A stretch of 49,989 nt of DNA from Terriglobales bacterium (GCA_016185365.1 JACPNP010000031.1:1-49989), one strand, 5' to 3'; shown: positions 8,498 to 18,869, counted from the first letter of the stretch. Notes: generated by a model not told the origin, from the sequence alone. Numbers and translations are program-made.

Positions 8498-10171
8498 ATG
8501 CCAGTCGCCACTGATACTACTTCGTACGTTCCCCAAAAAGCTCCGCGCGGCACTGCCATCAGCTGCCAAGGCTGGCAGCAGGAAGCTGCCATGCGCATGC
8601 TCATGAACAACCTGGATGAAGAGGTGGCGGAGCGTCCGCAGGACCTGGTGGTGTATGGCGGCACCGGCAAAGCGGCACGCAACTGGGAGTGCTTCCATGC
8701 TATCGTGCGCGCGCTGAAGTCGCTGGCGAATGATGAGACCCTGCTGGTGCAATCGGGCAAGCCTGTGGGCGTGTTCCAGACACATGAATATGCGCCAAGG
8801 GTCCTCTTGGCCAATTCCAACCTGGTGGGCCACTTTTCCAACTGGGAAAAATTCAACGAACTGGAACGCATGGGCCTGATGATGTACGGACAAATGACGG
8901 CGGGTTCGTGGATCTATATCGGTTCGCAGGGCATCGTGCAGGGAACGTTCCAGACGTTTGCCGCGGCAGCGGAGAAACATTTTGGCGGCTCACTGGAAGG
9001 GAAGCTGATCGTCAGCGGCGGCATGGGAGGAATGGGCGGCGCGCAGCCATTGGCAGCGACCATGGCCGGGGCGGCATTCCTTGGCATCGACGTGGACCCG
9101 GAACGTATCAAGAAGCGCCTGAAGACCGGCTATTGCGACTTCATGGTGAACTCGCTCGACGAGGCGCTACGCATCCTGAAGAACGCCGTGCGTAAGAAGG
9201 AGGCCGTTTCGGTCGGGCTGGTGGGGAACTGCGCGGACGTCATACCCGAGATGGCTGAGCGCGGTGTGGTCCCGGACCTGCTCACGGACCAGACCTCGGC
9301 GCATGATCCACTGAACGGATACGTTCCCAACGGCATGACGCTGGAGCAGGCGGCGGCCCTGCGACAGAGCGATCCGAAGGGTTATACAGAAAAGTCGCTG
9401 GACGCGATCGCGCGGCACGTGGAAGGCATGCTGCGGCTGCAGAAGATGGGGTCGGTGACGTTCGATTACGGCAACAATATCCGTACATTCGCGTTCCAGC
9501 GGGGGGTGAAGAATGCCTACGACTTCCCAGGGTTCGTGCCGGAGTACATCCGGCCGCTGTTCTGCGAGGGCCGGGGGCCGTACCGGTGGGTGGCGTTGTC
9601 GGGCGAGCCGTCTGACATTGCGGTAACGGATGAATTGGTGCTGGAGATGTTCCCCAAGCAGGAGCTACTCAAGCGTTGGATCAACTTAGCGAGGAAACGT
9701 ATTCGCTTCCAAGGACTTCCGGCACGCATCTGCTGGCTCGGCTATGGCGAGCGAGCGGAATTCGGCCTAGCCATGAATGATCTGGTCAAGAAGGGCAAGC
9801 TGAAGGCCCCGATCGTCATGGGGCGCGACCACCTGGATTGCGGCTCGGTGGCGTCGCCGTTCCGGGAGACGGAAGCGATGAAGGATGGGTCGGACACCGT
9901 GGCGGACTGGCCGATCCTGAATGCCTTGCTCAATACCGCAAGCGGCGCGAGCTGGGTGAGCGTGCACAACGGCGGAGGCGTGGGCATCGGGTATTCGCTC
10001 CATGCCGGGCAGGTCACGGTGGCCGATGGCACCGATGCCATGGCCAAACGGATCGAGCGGGTGCTTACCTGCGATCCGGGGATGGGGATCATCCGGCACG
10101 TGGATGCAGGGTATGAAGAGGCGGAGAGATTCGCGCGGAGCGCCGGCGTGAAGATCCCGATGAAGACCTAG
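8498..10171 (+). CDS. hutU: Urocanate hydratase
   Basis: A 557-aa NAD-dependent cytosolic enzyme converting urocanate to imidazolone-propionate, the second step of histidine breakdown. Recognisable segments are [12 protein letters not shown] near the N-terminus, the NAD-binding [14 protein letters not shown] region, [20 protein letters not shown], and [16 protein letters not shown] near the C-terminus. Length is normal. hutI follows after 2 bases, so the two are co-transcribed. Histidine ammonia-lyase (hutH) and the formiminoglutamate-processing genes are not in the window and must lie elsewhere if the pathway is complete. Confidence 0.96.
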   Translation: MPVATDTTSYVPQKAPRGTAISCQGWQQEAAMRMLMNNLDEEVAERPQDLVVYGGTGKAARNWECFHAIVRALKSLANDETLLVQSGKPVGVFQTHEYAPRVLLANSNLVGHFSNWEKFNELERMGLMMYGQMTAGSWIYIGSQGIVQGTFQTFAAAAEKHFGGSLEGKLIVSGGMGGMGGAQPLAATMAGAAFLGIDVDPERIKKRLKTGYCDFMVNSLDEALRILKNAVRKKEAVSVGLVGNCADVIPEMAERGVVPDLLTDQTSAHDPLNGYVPNGMTLEQAAALRQSDPKGYTEKSLDAIARHVEGMLRLQKMGSVTFDYGNNIRTFAFQRGVKNAYDFPGFVPEYIRPLFCEGRGPYRWVALSGEPSDIAVTDELVLEMFPKQELLKRWINLARKRIRFQGLPARICWLGYGERAEFGLAMNDLVKKGKLKAPIVMGRDHLDCGSVASPFRETEAMKDGSDTVADWPILNALLNTASGASWVSVHNGGGVGIGYSLHAGQVTVADGTDAMAKRIERVLTCDPGMGIIRHVDAGYEEAERFARSAGVKIPMKT

Positions 10172-10173
10172 TT

Positions 10174-11439
10174 TTGCTTCTCCTGACCAATATCGGGCAA
10201 CTGGTGCAGACCATGGCCGGCATCCCGGCCCGGCGCCGGGACCTGCGTGCCATCGAATGCTTGAAGAACGCGGCGCTTTTCATTTCCGGGAACAAGATCA
10301 TCGGGATGGGCGAGGCCGACATGGTGATGCCCCACCCGATCATTAAAGACGCCGAGTCGAGGACCATGATCATCGACTGCGGCGGGCGCGTGGTAATCCC
10401 CGGCCTGGTGGATGCACACACGCATCCGGTGTTCGCGGAGCCGAGGCTGGTCGATTTTGAGAAGCGGATCAAGGGCGCGAACTACGAGGAGATCGCCAAA
10501 GCCGGTGGCGGGATCCGCTCGAGCATCGCCAAGGTCCGCGCGGCGGACGAGCAGGCGCTGGTCAAATCCACTCGGGATGTGCTCGACCGGATGCTGGAGC
10601 ATGGGACCACGACGGTGGAGTGCAAATCCGGGTACGGGCTGAGCTGGGAGTCGGAGCGAAAATCGCTGCGGGCGATCCGCGAGGCGGCGAAAGGCTGGCC
10701 GGGCACGGTGTCGGCGACATTCCTGGGCGCTCATGTGGTGCCGAAGGAGTTCGAAAAGAAACGCAAGGACTATGTTGCCTTGCTGTGTCAGCAAATGATC
10801 CCGGCGGTGGCAAAAGAGAAGCTGGCGCAGTTCGTGGACGTTTTCATCGAGAAGGGGGCCTTCTCGACGGATGAGGCGATCCGGATCTTCGAGGCGGCGG
10901 CCACGCACGACCTGAAGATCCGCGCGCATGTGGGACAACTGAGTCCGGCCGAGCTACGGCCGCTTATGCGGTTCCAGCCGGCGTCCCTGGACCATGTGGA
11001 CCATGTGACCGGGGCGGACGTGAAGATGCTTGCCAAGAGCGGGACCGTGGCGGTGCTCGTGCCCGGGGCGAATTATTTTTTGGGCGGGAAGTCATATCCG
11101 GATGCGCGACGGTTGATCGATGCCGGCGTGGCCGTGGCGCTGGCCACCGATTACAACCCGGGCACGTCACCGATGCTGAATATGCAGATGGCGATGAGCC
11201 TGGCTTGCACCCAGATGAGAATGTCGCCGGCTGAGGCGGTGGTGGCGTCCACGTTGAATGCCGCGTATTCGCTTGGGCTGAACCGGGCGAAGGGCTCGAT
11301 CGAACCGCCCAAAGAAGCCGACCTGGCGATCTTTGACTGCGATGACTATCGCGAGATCCCGTACTGGTTCGGATCGAACCGGTGCTGGATGACGATCGCG
11401 AAAGGCAAGATCGCGTGGCAGCGGGATAACAAGAGCTAA
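10174..11439 (+). CDS. hutI: Imidazolonepropionase
   Basis: A 421-aa amidohydrolase-superfamily enzyme that opens the ring of imidazolone-propionate to N-formimino-glutamate, the third step of histidine degradation. The metal-binding VDAHTHPVF motif is at residues 80-88 (His82, His84). Later ligands lie in HVGQ, DHVDHV and ALATDYNPG. The start is TTG at 10174, two bases after the hutU stop, which fits translational coupling; the N-terminus begins directly with the beta-sandwich strand LLLTNIGQLV. It converges on the broken phosphoesterase gene, with a single base between the two stops. Confidence 0.95.
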   Translation: MLLLTNIGQLVQTMAGIPARRRDLRAIECLKNAALFISGNKIIGMGEADMVMPHPIIKDAESRTMIIDCGGRVVIPGLVDAHTHPVFAEPRLVDFEKRIKGANYEEIAKAGGGIRSSIAKVRAADEQALVKSTRDVLDRMLEHGTTTVECKSGYGLSWESERKSLRAIREAAKGWPGTVSATFLGAHVVPKEFEKKRKDYVALLCQQMIPAVAKEKLAQFVDVFIEKGAFSTDEAIRIFEAAATHDLKIRAHVGQLSPAELRPLMRFQPASLDHVDHVTGADVKMLAKSGTVAVLVPGANYFLGGKSYPDARRLIDAGVAVALATDYNPGTSPMLNMQMAMSLACTQMRMSPAEAVVASTLNAAYSLGLNRAKGSIEPPKEADLAIFDCDDYREIPYWFGSNRCWMTIAKGKIAWQRDNKS

Positions 11440-11440
11440 G

Positions 11441-12054
11441 TCAGAACGGTGGCTGATACTTCCCGGTACGAAGCAGGGATGCCAGCCATGAGGTCCTCGG
11501 GACTTTGCGCTCCTCAAGCATCCGGATCTCGGCCTCAATGTCATAGTCGATCCGGCGTGTCTCCCACTCGCCATCAGTCCACAACAGATAGGAAGATCCG
11601 GGATCGCCGTCGTAGGGCAGGCTCACACTGCCAGTGTTGGCCACACCCAGACCGGGCAGACGGCGAATGAGGGGATGATGGATATGCGCGTACACGACGG
11701 CCTTGGATAAGAGCGGACGGTAGACGGTCTCGAATTCCGCATCCGGGGCATTGGCGAGCGGAGCGCGCCACAGATCAGAGGGCGAAGCATGGACCAGCGT
11801 GATGCCGGCCACGTCCAGGCGCATGGGCAGGCTTTTGAGCCAGGCAATGCGATCGGAGCCAAGAGCGGCGCGATCATGCGGCGCCATCTCTTCAAACAGG
11901 ACTTTACGCAAGAACTGACGCTCGGGCGCCTGCCAAGCCCGGCCAGATCGCCCACATGATAGACGGCATCCGGGGCCTGGGAGTGCATGTCACGGATGAC
12001 GGCTTCCAGAGCCGTCAGGTTGCCATGGATATCAGCCACGAAGGCAAACCGCAT
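11441..12054 (-). pseudogene. Calcineurin-like phosphoesterase, internally deleted and frameshifted
   Basis: The N-terminal part, from the ATG at 12054, reads MRFAFVADIHGNLTALEAV and then DAVYHVGDLAG, the first two metal-binding motifs of the family. Around 11915-11945 the frame changes. The rest continues in another frame with WQAPERQFLRK, LVHASPSDLWR and AHIHHPLIRRLPGLGVANTGS, which are the late His motifs and the C-terminal half. The GNHD metal-binding motif, normally 25-40 residues after GDL, is absent. The gap is therefore a loss of sequence as well as a frame change. No continuous protein can be made as read. The gene sits 3 bases after engB. Either a real pseudogene or an assembly error. 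Confidence 0.8.
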
Positions 12055-12057
12055 GGA

Positions 12058-12657
12058 CTACTCCACGGGCGCCAGGGTATGCCGGCGGATGGCACGCCAC
12101 AACTCATCCCGGCCGCGCCCAGTCTTTGATGAGTAGGGCATGACCTCAGTTCCCAAATCTTTCGTGAGCAGCCGGAGCGAGTGCACAAGCTTGTTCCCGC
12201 TGATGCGGTCAGACTTGGTGCCGACCACCACGAATGGGCGTCCGCGGCGGTTAAGCCAGTGGATGAGTTGCAGATCACTTTTCTGGGGTGGGATGTTGGT
12301 GTCCACCAGACAGACGCAAAGCGCGAGGGACTCCCGCTGGGCGAGATAAGGCTCGATGAACTTGGGCCACTCGCCGACGATGGCCAGCGGAGCCCGGGCG
12401 TACCCATAGCCGGGAAGGTCGGCAAAGACCAGATCGGGTTCGATGCCGGCCTTGCCGAGATTAAGGCGAAAGAAATTTATCGTCTGGGTCCGGCCAGGAG
12501 TATTGCTCACCTTGGCGAGTTTGTCACCCAACAGGGAATTCAGAAGGCTACTCTTCCCGACGTTGGATCGGCCGAGGAAGGCCACCTCGGGCGCGGAGGC
12601 CGCCGGGAACTGATGTTCCGCCGCGGAGGAAGTCACGAATTGGGAGAAAATCCTCAC
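12058..12657 (-). CDS. engB: Ribosome biogenesis GTPase EngB (YsxC/YihA)
   Basis: A 199-aa TRAFAC-class GTPase needed for large-subunit assembly. All G motifs are visible: G1 GRSNVGKS (29-36), the G2 region TPGRTQ, G3 DLPGYG, G4 TKSD and G5 SSKTG. The start is GTG at 12657. The lon terminator lies only about 15 bases upstream, and its T-rich tail reaches the start region, leaving little room for a leader. A Shine-Dalgarno sequence is not evident. A promoter within lon or read-through is therefore likely. The broken phosphoesterase follows after 3 bases. Confidence 0.95.
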   Translation of the reverse strand: MRIFSQFVTSSAAEHQFPAASAPEVAFLGRSNVGKSSLLNSLLGDKLAKVSNTPGRTQTINFFRLNLGKAGIEPDLVFADLPGYGYARAPLAIVGEWPKFIEPYLAQRESLALCVCLVDTNIPPQKSDLQLIHWLNRRGRPFVVVGTKSDRISGNKLVHSLRLLTKDLGTEVMPYSSKTGRGRDELWRAIRRHTLAPVE

Positions 12658-12670
12658 AAGAAAAGCGAAA

Positions 12671-12690
12671 GGCCCGCATGGCTGCGGGCC
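12671..12690 (-). terminator. Rho-independent terminator of lon
   Basis: An 8-bp perfect GC stem (GGCCCGCA/TGCGGGCC) with a 4-base loop. On the minus strand it is followed by TTTCGCTTTTC. It lies 23 bases beyond the lon stop. Confidence 0.85.
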
Positions 12691-12713
12691 TCTTCATTGT
12701 ACCGGGGAAACGG

Positions 12714-15119
12714 TCACTGATGGGTGATGGGCTGATCGCCTTGCGCGACCGCGGGCAGCGACTGAGTGACTTCGCCCGTGGCGGGTTCCGGCAAGGGGCG
12801 CTCCAAGGCGTAGGCGAGCACGTCATCCATGGTGTCGGCAAAGTGGAGCTTAAGCTCGTTACGCAGGTTCTCCGGCACTTCGGCCAGGTCCTTCTCGTTT
12901 TCCTTGGGAAGGATGATCTCAAAGATGCCGGCGCGATGAGCGGCCAGCAGCTTTTCCTTCAACCCGCCGATGGGGAGGACCTTGCCGCGAAGCGTGATCT
13001 CGCCGGTCATGGCGACATCGCGGCGCACAGCAATCTTGCTCAGAGCCGAGGCCAGCGCGGTGGCCATGGTGATCCCGGCGGACGGACCGTCCTTGGGGAT
13101 GGCGCCTTCGGGCACGTGGATGTGAATGTCGATATTGCGATAGAAATCGCGGGGCAGGTTGAGCCGCGCCGCGCGGGAGCGGACGTAGCTCATGGCCGCC
13201 TGGGCGGACTCTTGCATCACGTCACCGAGCTGCCCGGTGATGGTGAGCTTGCCTTTGCCGTCCACGATGCTGACTTCGGTGCTGAGGATGGAGCCGCCGA
13301 CCTCGGTCCACGCCAGGCCGGTGACGAGACCGACCTCGCTCTTCTCGTGGGCCAGGGTGTCGCGATACTTGGGCACGCCGAGGAGGTCTTTCACGTTCTC
13401 ACCGGAGATGGTGATGCCATAGGCCGCGCCTTCCTTGACGACTTTGCGGGCGACCTTGCGGCAGATGTTCCCGATCTCGCGCTCCAGATTGCGGACGCCG
13501 GCTTCGCGGGTGTAGGAGCGGATGACTTCCTGATACGCGCTTAGCTCGAACTTCAGGTTCTTGTCGGTCAGGCCGGCGCTGGCCATCTGTTTCTTCAACA
13601 GATACTGGCGGGCGATCTCGATCTTTTCCGGCTCGGTGTAGCCGTGGAGGCGAAGCACCTCCATGCGGTCCTGCAACGCGGGCGGGATGGTGTGGAGCAC
13701 ATTGGCTGTGGCCACGAAGAAGACCTGCGACAGGTCATATTCCACGTCGAGATAGTGGTCCACGAACATGAAGTTCTGCTCGGGATCGAGGACCTCGAGC
13801 AAGGCCGCGGAGGGATCGCCGCGGAAGTCGGAGGCCATCTTGTCCACTTCATCCAGCATGAAGACCGGATTCTTGGTGCCGGATTTCTTCATCATCTGGA
13901 TGATCTGGCCGGGCAAGGCGCCGATGTACGTGCGGCGGTGTCCGCGGATCTCGGCCTCGTCCCGCACGCCGCCCAGCGACATGCGCACGAACTTGCGGCC
14001 GGTGGCCTTGGCGATGCTCATCCCCAGAGAGGTCTTGCCGACGCCGGGAGGCCCGACGAAACAGAGGATCGAACCTTTGGGATTCTTCACCAGTTGCCGG
14101 ACGGCGAGGAACTCGAGGATGCGCTCCTTGATCTTCTCCAGACCGTAATGGTCTTCATTGAGGATGCGCTCGGCGCGCTCGATATTGCGGATCTCTTTGG
14201 ACTTCTTGCGCCAAGGAACGGCCAAAAGCCAATCCAAGTAGTTGCGAGAGACCGTGCTCTCGGCAGACATCGGAGGCATCATCTCAAGCTTCTTGAGCTC
14301 CTGGATGGCCTTGTCATGCACTTCCTTGGGCATGCCGGCGGCGTCGATCTTCTTTTTGAGCTCGTCCCACTCGCTCTTCTCACCACGGCCAAGTTCCTTC
14401 TGGATGGCCTTGATCTTCTCGTTGAGGTAGTACTCTTTCTGGGCGCGCTCCATCTGGCGCTTGACCCGGGTCTGGATGGAACGGTCCATGTTGAGCTTCT
14501 CGATCTCGATATCGAGCACGTCGGCGACACGCAGCACCCGCTCCGCGGGATCAAAGATATCCAGCAGTTCCTGCTTCTCCTCGATGGAGAGCTGGAGATT
14601 GGCGGCGATGGTGTCCGTAAGCTTGGCCGGGTCTTCCATGCGGACCGCGGCGATCATGGTCTCGTAATTCAGCGACTGGCAGAGTTTGACGTATTGCTCG
14701 AAGAGGCTGGTCACGCGCTGCATGGCCTGCTCAAGAGCGGGCGTGACCTCGGTGTTGAAGCGGGAAACCTTGACGTCGGCATGGAGGAAGCCGCCGACGT
14801 CCTTCACCTCCTGGATGCGGGCGCGCTCGATGCCCTCGACCAGGACTTTGATGTTGCCGTCCGGAAGCTTGAGGCTCTGCACGATGTTGACGATGGTGCC
14901 GACCTGGAAGATCTCGTGCGGCTTGGGATCGTCCACACCGGCGTCATGTTGCGTGGCCAGGAAGATCTTGCGGTCGGTGGCCAGGGCCTCTTCCAATGCG
15001 CGGACACTGGCTTCGCGGCCCACGACGAACGGGGTCATCATGAACGGGAAGATGACGACGTCGCGGATGGGCATCATCGGCAAGCTGCGGATCTCGGATC
15101 TCTCGCGGGGTGTGGTCAC
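12714..15119 (-). CDS. lon: ATP-dependent protease Lon
   Basis: An 801-aa AAA+ serine protease that degrades misfolded and regulatory proteins in the cytoplasm. The N-terminal LonA substrate domain (about 12-215) is followed by the Walker A motif GPPGVGKT (356-363), Walker [10 protein letters not shown] (about 419-427), and the proteolytic domain with KDGPSAGI (catalytic Ser680) and [12 protein letters not shown] (Lys723). The start is GTG at 15119. The gene follows clpX on the same strand with a terminator between them, so it probably has its own promoter in 15120-15249; a TTGACA is visible there but no convincing -10 partner. Its own terminator is at 12671-12690. Confidence 0.97.
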   Translation of the reverse strand: MTTPRERSEIRSLPMMPIRDVVIFPFMMTPFVVGREASVRALEEALATDRKIFLATQHDAGVDDPKPHEIFQVGTIVNIVQSLKLPDGNIKVLVEGIERARIQEVKDVGGFLHADVKVSRFNTEVTPALEQAMQRVTSLFEQYVKLCQSLNYETMIAAVRMEDPAKLTDTIAANLQLSIEEKQELLDIFDPAERVLRVADVLDIEIEKLNMDRSIQTRVKRQMERAQKEYYLNEKIKAIQKELGRGEKSEWDELKKKIDAAGMPKEVHDKAIQELKKLEMMPPMSAESTVSRNYLDWLLAVPWRKKSKEIRNIERAERILNEDHYGLEKIKERILEFLAVRQLVKNPKGSILCFVGPPGVGKTSLGMSIAKATGRKFVRMSLGGVRDEAEIRGHRRTYIGALPGQIIQMMKKSGTKNPVFMLDEVDKMASDFRGDPSAALLEVLDPEQNFMFVDHYLDVEYDLSQVFFVATANVLHTIPPALQDRMEVLRLHGYTEPEKIEIARQYLLKKQMASAGLTDKNLKFELSAYQEVIRSYTREAGVRNLEREIGNICRKVARKVVKEGAAYGITISGENVKDLLGVPKYRDTLAHEKSEVGLVTGLAWTEVGGSILSTEVSIVDGKGKLTITGQLGDVMQESAQAAMSYVRSRAARLNLPRDFYRNIDIHIHVPEGAIPKDGPSAGITMATALASALSKIAVRRDVAMTGEITLRGKVLPIGGLKEKLLAAHRAGIFEIILPKENEKDLAEVPENLRNELKLHFADTMDDVLAYALERPLPEPATGEVTQSLPAVAQGDQPITHQ

Positions 15120-15249
15120 GTTTTGGCCTGTGGTCGTTCCTCTAGTCTGAAGCTACTACACCGGAAGCAAGCACGGCAAGCAAGTAGCAGCATGACTTCC
15201 GTTACCGCCGGGTCACTTGTCAAGCCGGATACGGGCAAGGCAAAAGAAA

Positions 15250-15270
15250 GGCCCGCCGTAAGGGCGGGCC
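15250..15270 (-). terminator. Rho-independent terminator of clpX
   Basis: An 8-bp GC stem (GGCCCGCC/GGCGGGCC) around a 5-base loop. On the minus strand it is followed by TTTCTTTTG, about 25 bases past the clpX stop. It resembles the lon terminator in stem sequence. Confidence 0.85.
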
Positions 15271-15294
15271 GGCAAAGCATTGAGGGGCAATGGG

Positions 15295-16575
15295 TCATCC
15301 GGCCTTTTCCAGCCCGGTGACGGTAATGTCCCGCTTCTCGACCATTTCTTTAGTGACCTCGAACTCTTTCACCCGTTTCTGGCTGGGCAGGTGGTACATC
15401 AGGTCCAGCATGAGTTCTTCCAGGATCATTCGCAGGCCGCGCGCACCCACCTTGCGGGACATGGCCTCGCGGGAGACGGCATGAATGGCTTCTTCGGAGA
15501 ACTTGAGCTTGACGTTTTCGAACTCGAAAAGGCGCTGATACTGCTTGAGGATGGCGTTCTTCGGCCGGGTAAGGATCTCCACCAGCGCGCCTTCATCCAG
15601 GTCATCCAGCACGCCAATGACGGGCAGGCGGCCGACGAATTCCGGGATCAGTCCGAAGCGGATGAGGTCCTGCGGTTCGACCTGCTGGAGAAGCTCACTG
15701 TCTCGAACATTCGGATTGAACGGTTTGACCTGTTCTTTGGCATCCGCGTCCGTGCGGAAGCCGAGCGACTTCTTGCCCAGGCGTCGGGCCACGGTCTTTT
15801 CCAGGCCGACGAAAGCGCCGCCGCAGATGAACAAAATGTTGGTGGTGTCGACCGGGGTGAACTCCTGGTGCGGATGCTTGCGTCCGCCCTGGGGCGGCAC
15901 GTTGGCGACTGTGCCTTCGAGGATCTTCAATAGGGCTTGCTGCACGCCTTCGCCGGAGACATCACGGGTGATGGACGGGTTCTCGTCCTTGCGGCCGATC
16001 TTGTCGATCTCATCGATGTAGATGATCCCGGTCTGGGCGCGGGCGACATCGCCTTCCGCGGCCTGCAGGAGCTTGAGGATGATATTTTCCACGTCCTCGC
16101 CCACATAGCCGGCCTCAGTCAGCGTGGTGGCGTCCACGATGGCGAAGGGGACATCCAGCATCTTGGCGAGGGTTTGCGCCAAGAGGGTCTTTCCCGTGCC
16201 GGTGGGCCCGACGAGCAGGATATTGGACTTGGCCAATTCGACATCATTCTTGCGGTCGCGGTTCATGAAGATCCGCTTGTAATGGTTGTAGACCGCGACG
16301 GCGAGTTTCTTCTTGGTGCGCTGCTGGCCGATGACGTAGTCGTCAAGGAAGGTCTTGACCTCGGCCGGTTTCAGGAGCTGATGGGGCGGGGCGGTGGTGT
16401 GAGCGTCGGTACCGCGGTCATCCTCCAGGATGGAGTTGCAGACCGCGACGCATTCATCGCAGATATAGGCCCGGGGATATTCGCTCGGGGAAGAGATCAG
16501 TTTCGCGACCGCGTCCTGCGACTTGTGGCAGAACGAGCAGCGTAAGGCGTCGTCACTACCGTTGCGCGTCTTCAC
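15295..16575 (-). CDS. clpX: ATP-dependent Clp protease ATP-binding subunit ClpX
   Basis: A 426-aa AAA+ unfoldase that recognises substrates (including ssrA-tagged ones made with SmpB) and feeds them to ClpP. The N-terminal C4 zinc finger has Cys13, Cys16, Cys39 and Cys42. Walker A GPTGTGKT is at 123-130, and Walker B is IIYIDEIDK. The C-terminal domain ends with VTGLEKAG. The start is GTG at 16575. It lies 86 bases downstream of clpP in the order tig-clpP-clpX-lon, conserved across many bacteria. Confidence 0.97.
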   Translation of the reverse strand: MKTRNGSDDALRCSFCHKSQDAVAKLISSPSEYPRAYICDECVAVCNSILEDDRGTDAHTTAPPHQLLKPAEVKTFLDDYVIGQQRTKKKLAVAVYNHYKRIFMNRDRKNDVELAKSNILLVGPTGTGKTLLAQTLAKMLDVPFAIVDATTLTEAGYVGEDVENIILKLLQAAEGDVARAQTGIIYIDEIDKIGRKDENPSITRDVSGEGVQQALLKILEGTVANVPPQGGRKHPHQEFTPVDTTNILFICGGAFVGLEKTVARRLGKKSLGFRTDADAKEQVKPFNPNVRDSELLQQVEPQDLIRFGLIPEFVGRLPVIGVLDDLDEGALVEILTRPKNAILKQYQRLFEFENVKLKFSEEAIHAVSREAMSRKVGARGLRMILEELMLDLMYHLPSQKRVKEFEVTKEMVEKRDITVTGLEKAG

Positions 16576-16661
16576 TCTTGTGTACCCCGCAGGCGTTTTT
16601 CGCCTGGTCCATTGTGCACTATATACCGGTTGTACGGCACTTACTAGAGTAATTCCCTTGG

Positions 16662-17276
16662 TTACTTGTGCTTGAAGATGATGTCATCCACCAGACCGTA
16701 CTCCTTGGCCTGTTGCGCGCTCATGATGAAGTCGCGCTCCACATCCTTCTCCACCCGCTCCAGTGGCTGCTTGGTGTGGTTCGAAAGAATGCCATTCAAC
16801 ACCTCGCGCATGCGCAGGATCTCACGGGCCTGGATGTCAATGTCCGTGGCCTGGCCAGAGATGCCGCTGGCATGGGGCTGGTGGATCAGAATACGAGCAT
16901 TGGGCAGGGCAAAGCGCTTGTTGGGCGCGCCCGCCGCAAGGAGCACCGCGCCCATGCTGGCGGCCATGCCGATGCAGATGGTGGTGACATCAGGGCGCAC
17001 GAACTGCATGGTGTCATAAATGGCCATGCCGGAGGAGACGGAGCCGCCAGGAGAGTTGATGTACATCTGGATGTCTTTTTCCGGGTCCTCGGCTTCGAGG
17101 AACAGGAGTTGGGCGATGATCAGATTGGCGACGGTGTCATCGATGGGCGTGCCGAGGAAGATGATGTTGTCGCGAAGAAGGCGCGAGTAAATGTCATAGG
17201 CGCGCTCGCCGCGGCTGGTCTGTTCCAGCACGGTCGGGACCAGATAGCTTTGCATCTCGTTCATGGGTCGTCTCAT
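16662..17276 (-). CDS. clpP: ATP-dependent Clp protease proteolytic subunit ClpP
   Basis: A 204-aa serine peptidase that forms the double-heptamer chamber. The catalytic triad is visible as Ser107 (GMAASMGA), His132 (ILIHQPHA) and Asp182 (ERDFIMS). The oligomerisation and substrate-strand segment [17 protein letters not shown] is intact. The ATG at 17276 has AAGGA 8 bases upstream, which favours it over the ATG four codons later. It follows tig after 35 bases and is likely co-transcribed with it. A short N-terminal propeptide may be removed, as in other ClpPs. Confidence 0.97.
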   Translation of the reverse strand: MRRPMNEMQSYLVPTVLEQTSRGERAYDIYSRLLRDNIIFLGTPIDDTVANLIIAQLLFLEAEDPEKDIQMYINSPGGSVSSGMAIYDTMQFVRPDVTTICIGMAASMGAVLLAAGAPNKRFALPNARILIHQPHASGISGQATDIDIQAREILRMREVLNGILSNHTKQPLERVEKDVERDFIMSAQQAKEYGLVDDIIFKHK

Positions 17277-17311
17277 CGCTGGGTTCCTTTAGGGGCTCCG
17301 GTCGAATCCGC

Positions 17312-18727
17312 TCAGGCGGACTGCCGGTAGAGAAAGTCTAATGCTTTTTCGTTGCGGATACGGTCCTTGATGCGGTCGAGGGCGCCGTCTTTGGTCAGGC
17401 GAGCGCGGATGGCCTCGACGGTCTGGCGGCTCTGTTCGGCCGCGGCCTCGAGTTCCTTGTCCAGGTCTTCGTCGCCGGCTTCGATCTTTTCCAGGTCGGC
17501 GATCTTCTCCAAGAGCAGGGAAGACCGGACTTCACGAAGCGCCGCTTCCCGCTGGCCGTCGCGCAGGCGGCCAAAATCCAGCTTGCGCATGGCATCCACC
17601 GGCATACCCTGACCGGCCAGCGCACGCAGGCCGCGCTCCAGGCGAGCCTCGATCTGGCGCTCCACCAACGCCTGGGGCACTGGGATCTCATTCATTGCGA
17701 CCAGATCCTGGACCAATTTCTCTTTTGCGGTGTGCTCCAGCTCGTGCTTGCGCTGGGCTTCCATGTTCTCGCGGATCCGTTTCTTGAGTTCTTCCATGGT
17801 CGCGAATTCACCAAGTTCCTTGGCAAACCCGTCATTCAATTCCGGAAGCACCTTTTTCTTCACACCGAGGACCTTTACTTCGTAATTGACGACCTGCCCG
17901 GCCAGGCGCTGGTCGCTGAAGTCGTCGGGATAAGTGACATCGAAGGTGCGCGTCTCGCCGGGCCTGGCACTTTTGAGCTGCTCGGTGAACTCGGGGACGG
18001 TGTTCGAGCCTCCGATCTCCACCAGAACATCATTCATTTCGATCGGCTTGGATGCGGATTCTTGTGATGCGGCGGGAGTTTCGCCCGCCTCAGCCTTCTT
18101 GTCCTCAAGCTCCGTTTTTTCCCCGACGACGGCCGTGGTCTCTTTGGCCTTGCCGACGAAAGACACAAGGGCGAAGTCTCCCAAGGTCAATTCACGGTCG
18201 TCCACCGGCTCAAAGCTGGCCTGCCGCTGCTGAAGTTCCTTGAGCGACTCTTCTACTTCCTCGTCCTTCACGGAAATATCCGCGTGCTCCGCTTTCAGAT
18301 CCTTGTAGCCGTTCACTTCGAATTCGGGAAGGACTTCAAACACCGCCTTGAATCGCAGCGGTTTTTCCGGCCCAAACTCGAGGTCCATGACGTGCGGCTG
18401 GGAGACCGGGGCAAGCTTGGCCTTCTCGATCTCGCGGCGAAAGTACTCGGGCATGAGAGCGTCCACGACCTCATTGCGAATATCGTCAAGGAAGCGCGCG
18501 CGGATGATCGACTCGGGCGCTTTCCCGGCACGGAACCCCGGGATGTGGGCCAACTTCTGATACTTGCGCACGAGTCTCGCGGTCTCGCCCGTCACCACGT
18601 CGGCCGGCACCTCAACGGCGACCTCCCGCTTGCATTGCTCATTCATCGGGGGCGCATGGTGCGCATGGTCATGACCGTGATGTTCCTGCGTGGCGTCGTG
18701 CTCGTGCTTGGTCTCTGTCGATGTCAA
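17312..18727 (-). CDS. tig: Trigger factor with a histidine-rich N-terminal extension
   Basis: A ribosome-associated chaperone and prolyl isomerase, 471 aa from the TTG at 18727 (AAAGG 8 bases upstream). A GTG further upstream lies inside a leader hairpin. The ribosome-docking signature is GFRAGKAP. The FKBP-type isomerase domain follows with LTLGDFALVSFVGKA, but it holds an insertion of about 40 Glu/Ala/Lys-rich residues before PEFTEQLKSARPGE. The C-terminal helical arms complete the protein. Residues about 8-26 form a His-rich stretch (HEHDATQEHHGHDHAHH) ahead of the normal ribosome-binding domain, which may bind metal. It heads the clp cluster. Confidence 0.93.
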   Translation of the reverse strand: MTSTETKHEHDATQEHHGHDHAHHAPPMNEQCKREVAVEVPADVVTGETARLVRKYQKLAHIPGFRAGKAPESIIRARFLDDIRNEVVDALMPEYFRREIEKAKLAPVSQPHVMDLEFGPEKPLRFKAVFEVLPEFEVNGYKDLKAEHADISVKDEEVEESLKELQQRQASFEPVDDRELTLGDFALVSFVGKAKETTAVVGEKTELEDKKAEAGETPAASQESASKPIEMNDVLVEIGGSNTVPEFTEQLKSARPGETRTFDVTYPDDFSDQRLAGQVVNYEVKVLGVKKKVLPELNDGFAKELGEFATMEELKKRIRENMEAQRKHELEHTAKEKLVQDLVAMNEIPVPQALVERQIEARLERGLRALAGQGMPVDAMRKLDFGRLRDGQREAALREVRSSLLLEKIADLEKIEAGDEDLDKELEAAAEQSRQTVEAIRARLTKDGALDRIKDRIRNEKALDFLYRQSA

Positions 18728-18772
18728 GAGAAAAGCCTTTCTTCGGGACTCAAATGGGCGGGCGAACCATGT

Positions 18773-18787
18773 CCCCACGGCGTGGGG
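18773..18787. other. Perfect hairpin in the tig leader
   Basis: CCCCAC, a 3-base loop, then GTGGGG. The hairpin sits between the predicted tig transcription start (near 18803) and the TTG start, about 45 bases before the start codon. It could affect translation or mRNA stability; no known leader family is recognised. Confidence 0.45.
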
Positions 18788-18809
18788 GATCGAATCAGCC
18801 TGAATTTAC

Positions 18810-18839
18810 AGTGTATGAGACGCGGCGGAAGGCGGTCAA
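18810..18839 (-). promoter_or_regulatory. Promoter of tig-clpP(-clpX)
   Basis: On the minus strand, TTGACC (18839-18834) and TACACT (18815-18810) are separated by 18 bases. The predicted start near 18803 gives a leader of about 75 bases. Confidence 0.6.
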
Positions 18840-18869
18840 ACCGGAGGGGCGAGATTTGCGCGCCTTGCC

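Noticed and set aside
8498-11439. Complete histidine-utilisation operon
   Set aside because: Only hutU and hutI are present; hutH and the later-step genes are absent from the window.
11900-11960. Programmed frameshifting in the phosphoesterase gene
   Set aside because: A simple shift would leave all residues present, but the GNHD region is missing and no slippery heptamer is seen; deletion fits better.
15120-15249. TTGACA in the lon upstream region as a full promoter, or a CIRCE/HrcA heat-shock operator
   Set aside because: No acceptable -10 box at 16-18 bases and no TTAGCACTC-N9-GAGTGCTAA motif found.
13644-15320. 558-codon open frame on the plus strand
   Set aside because: Fully antisense to lon. 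The product has no domain, and long antisense frames are expected in GC-rich coding DNA.
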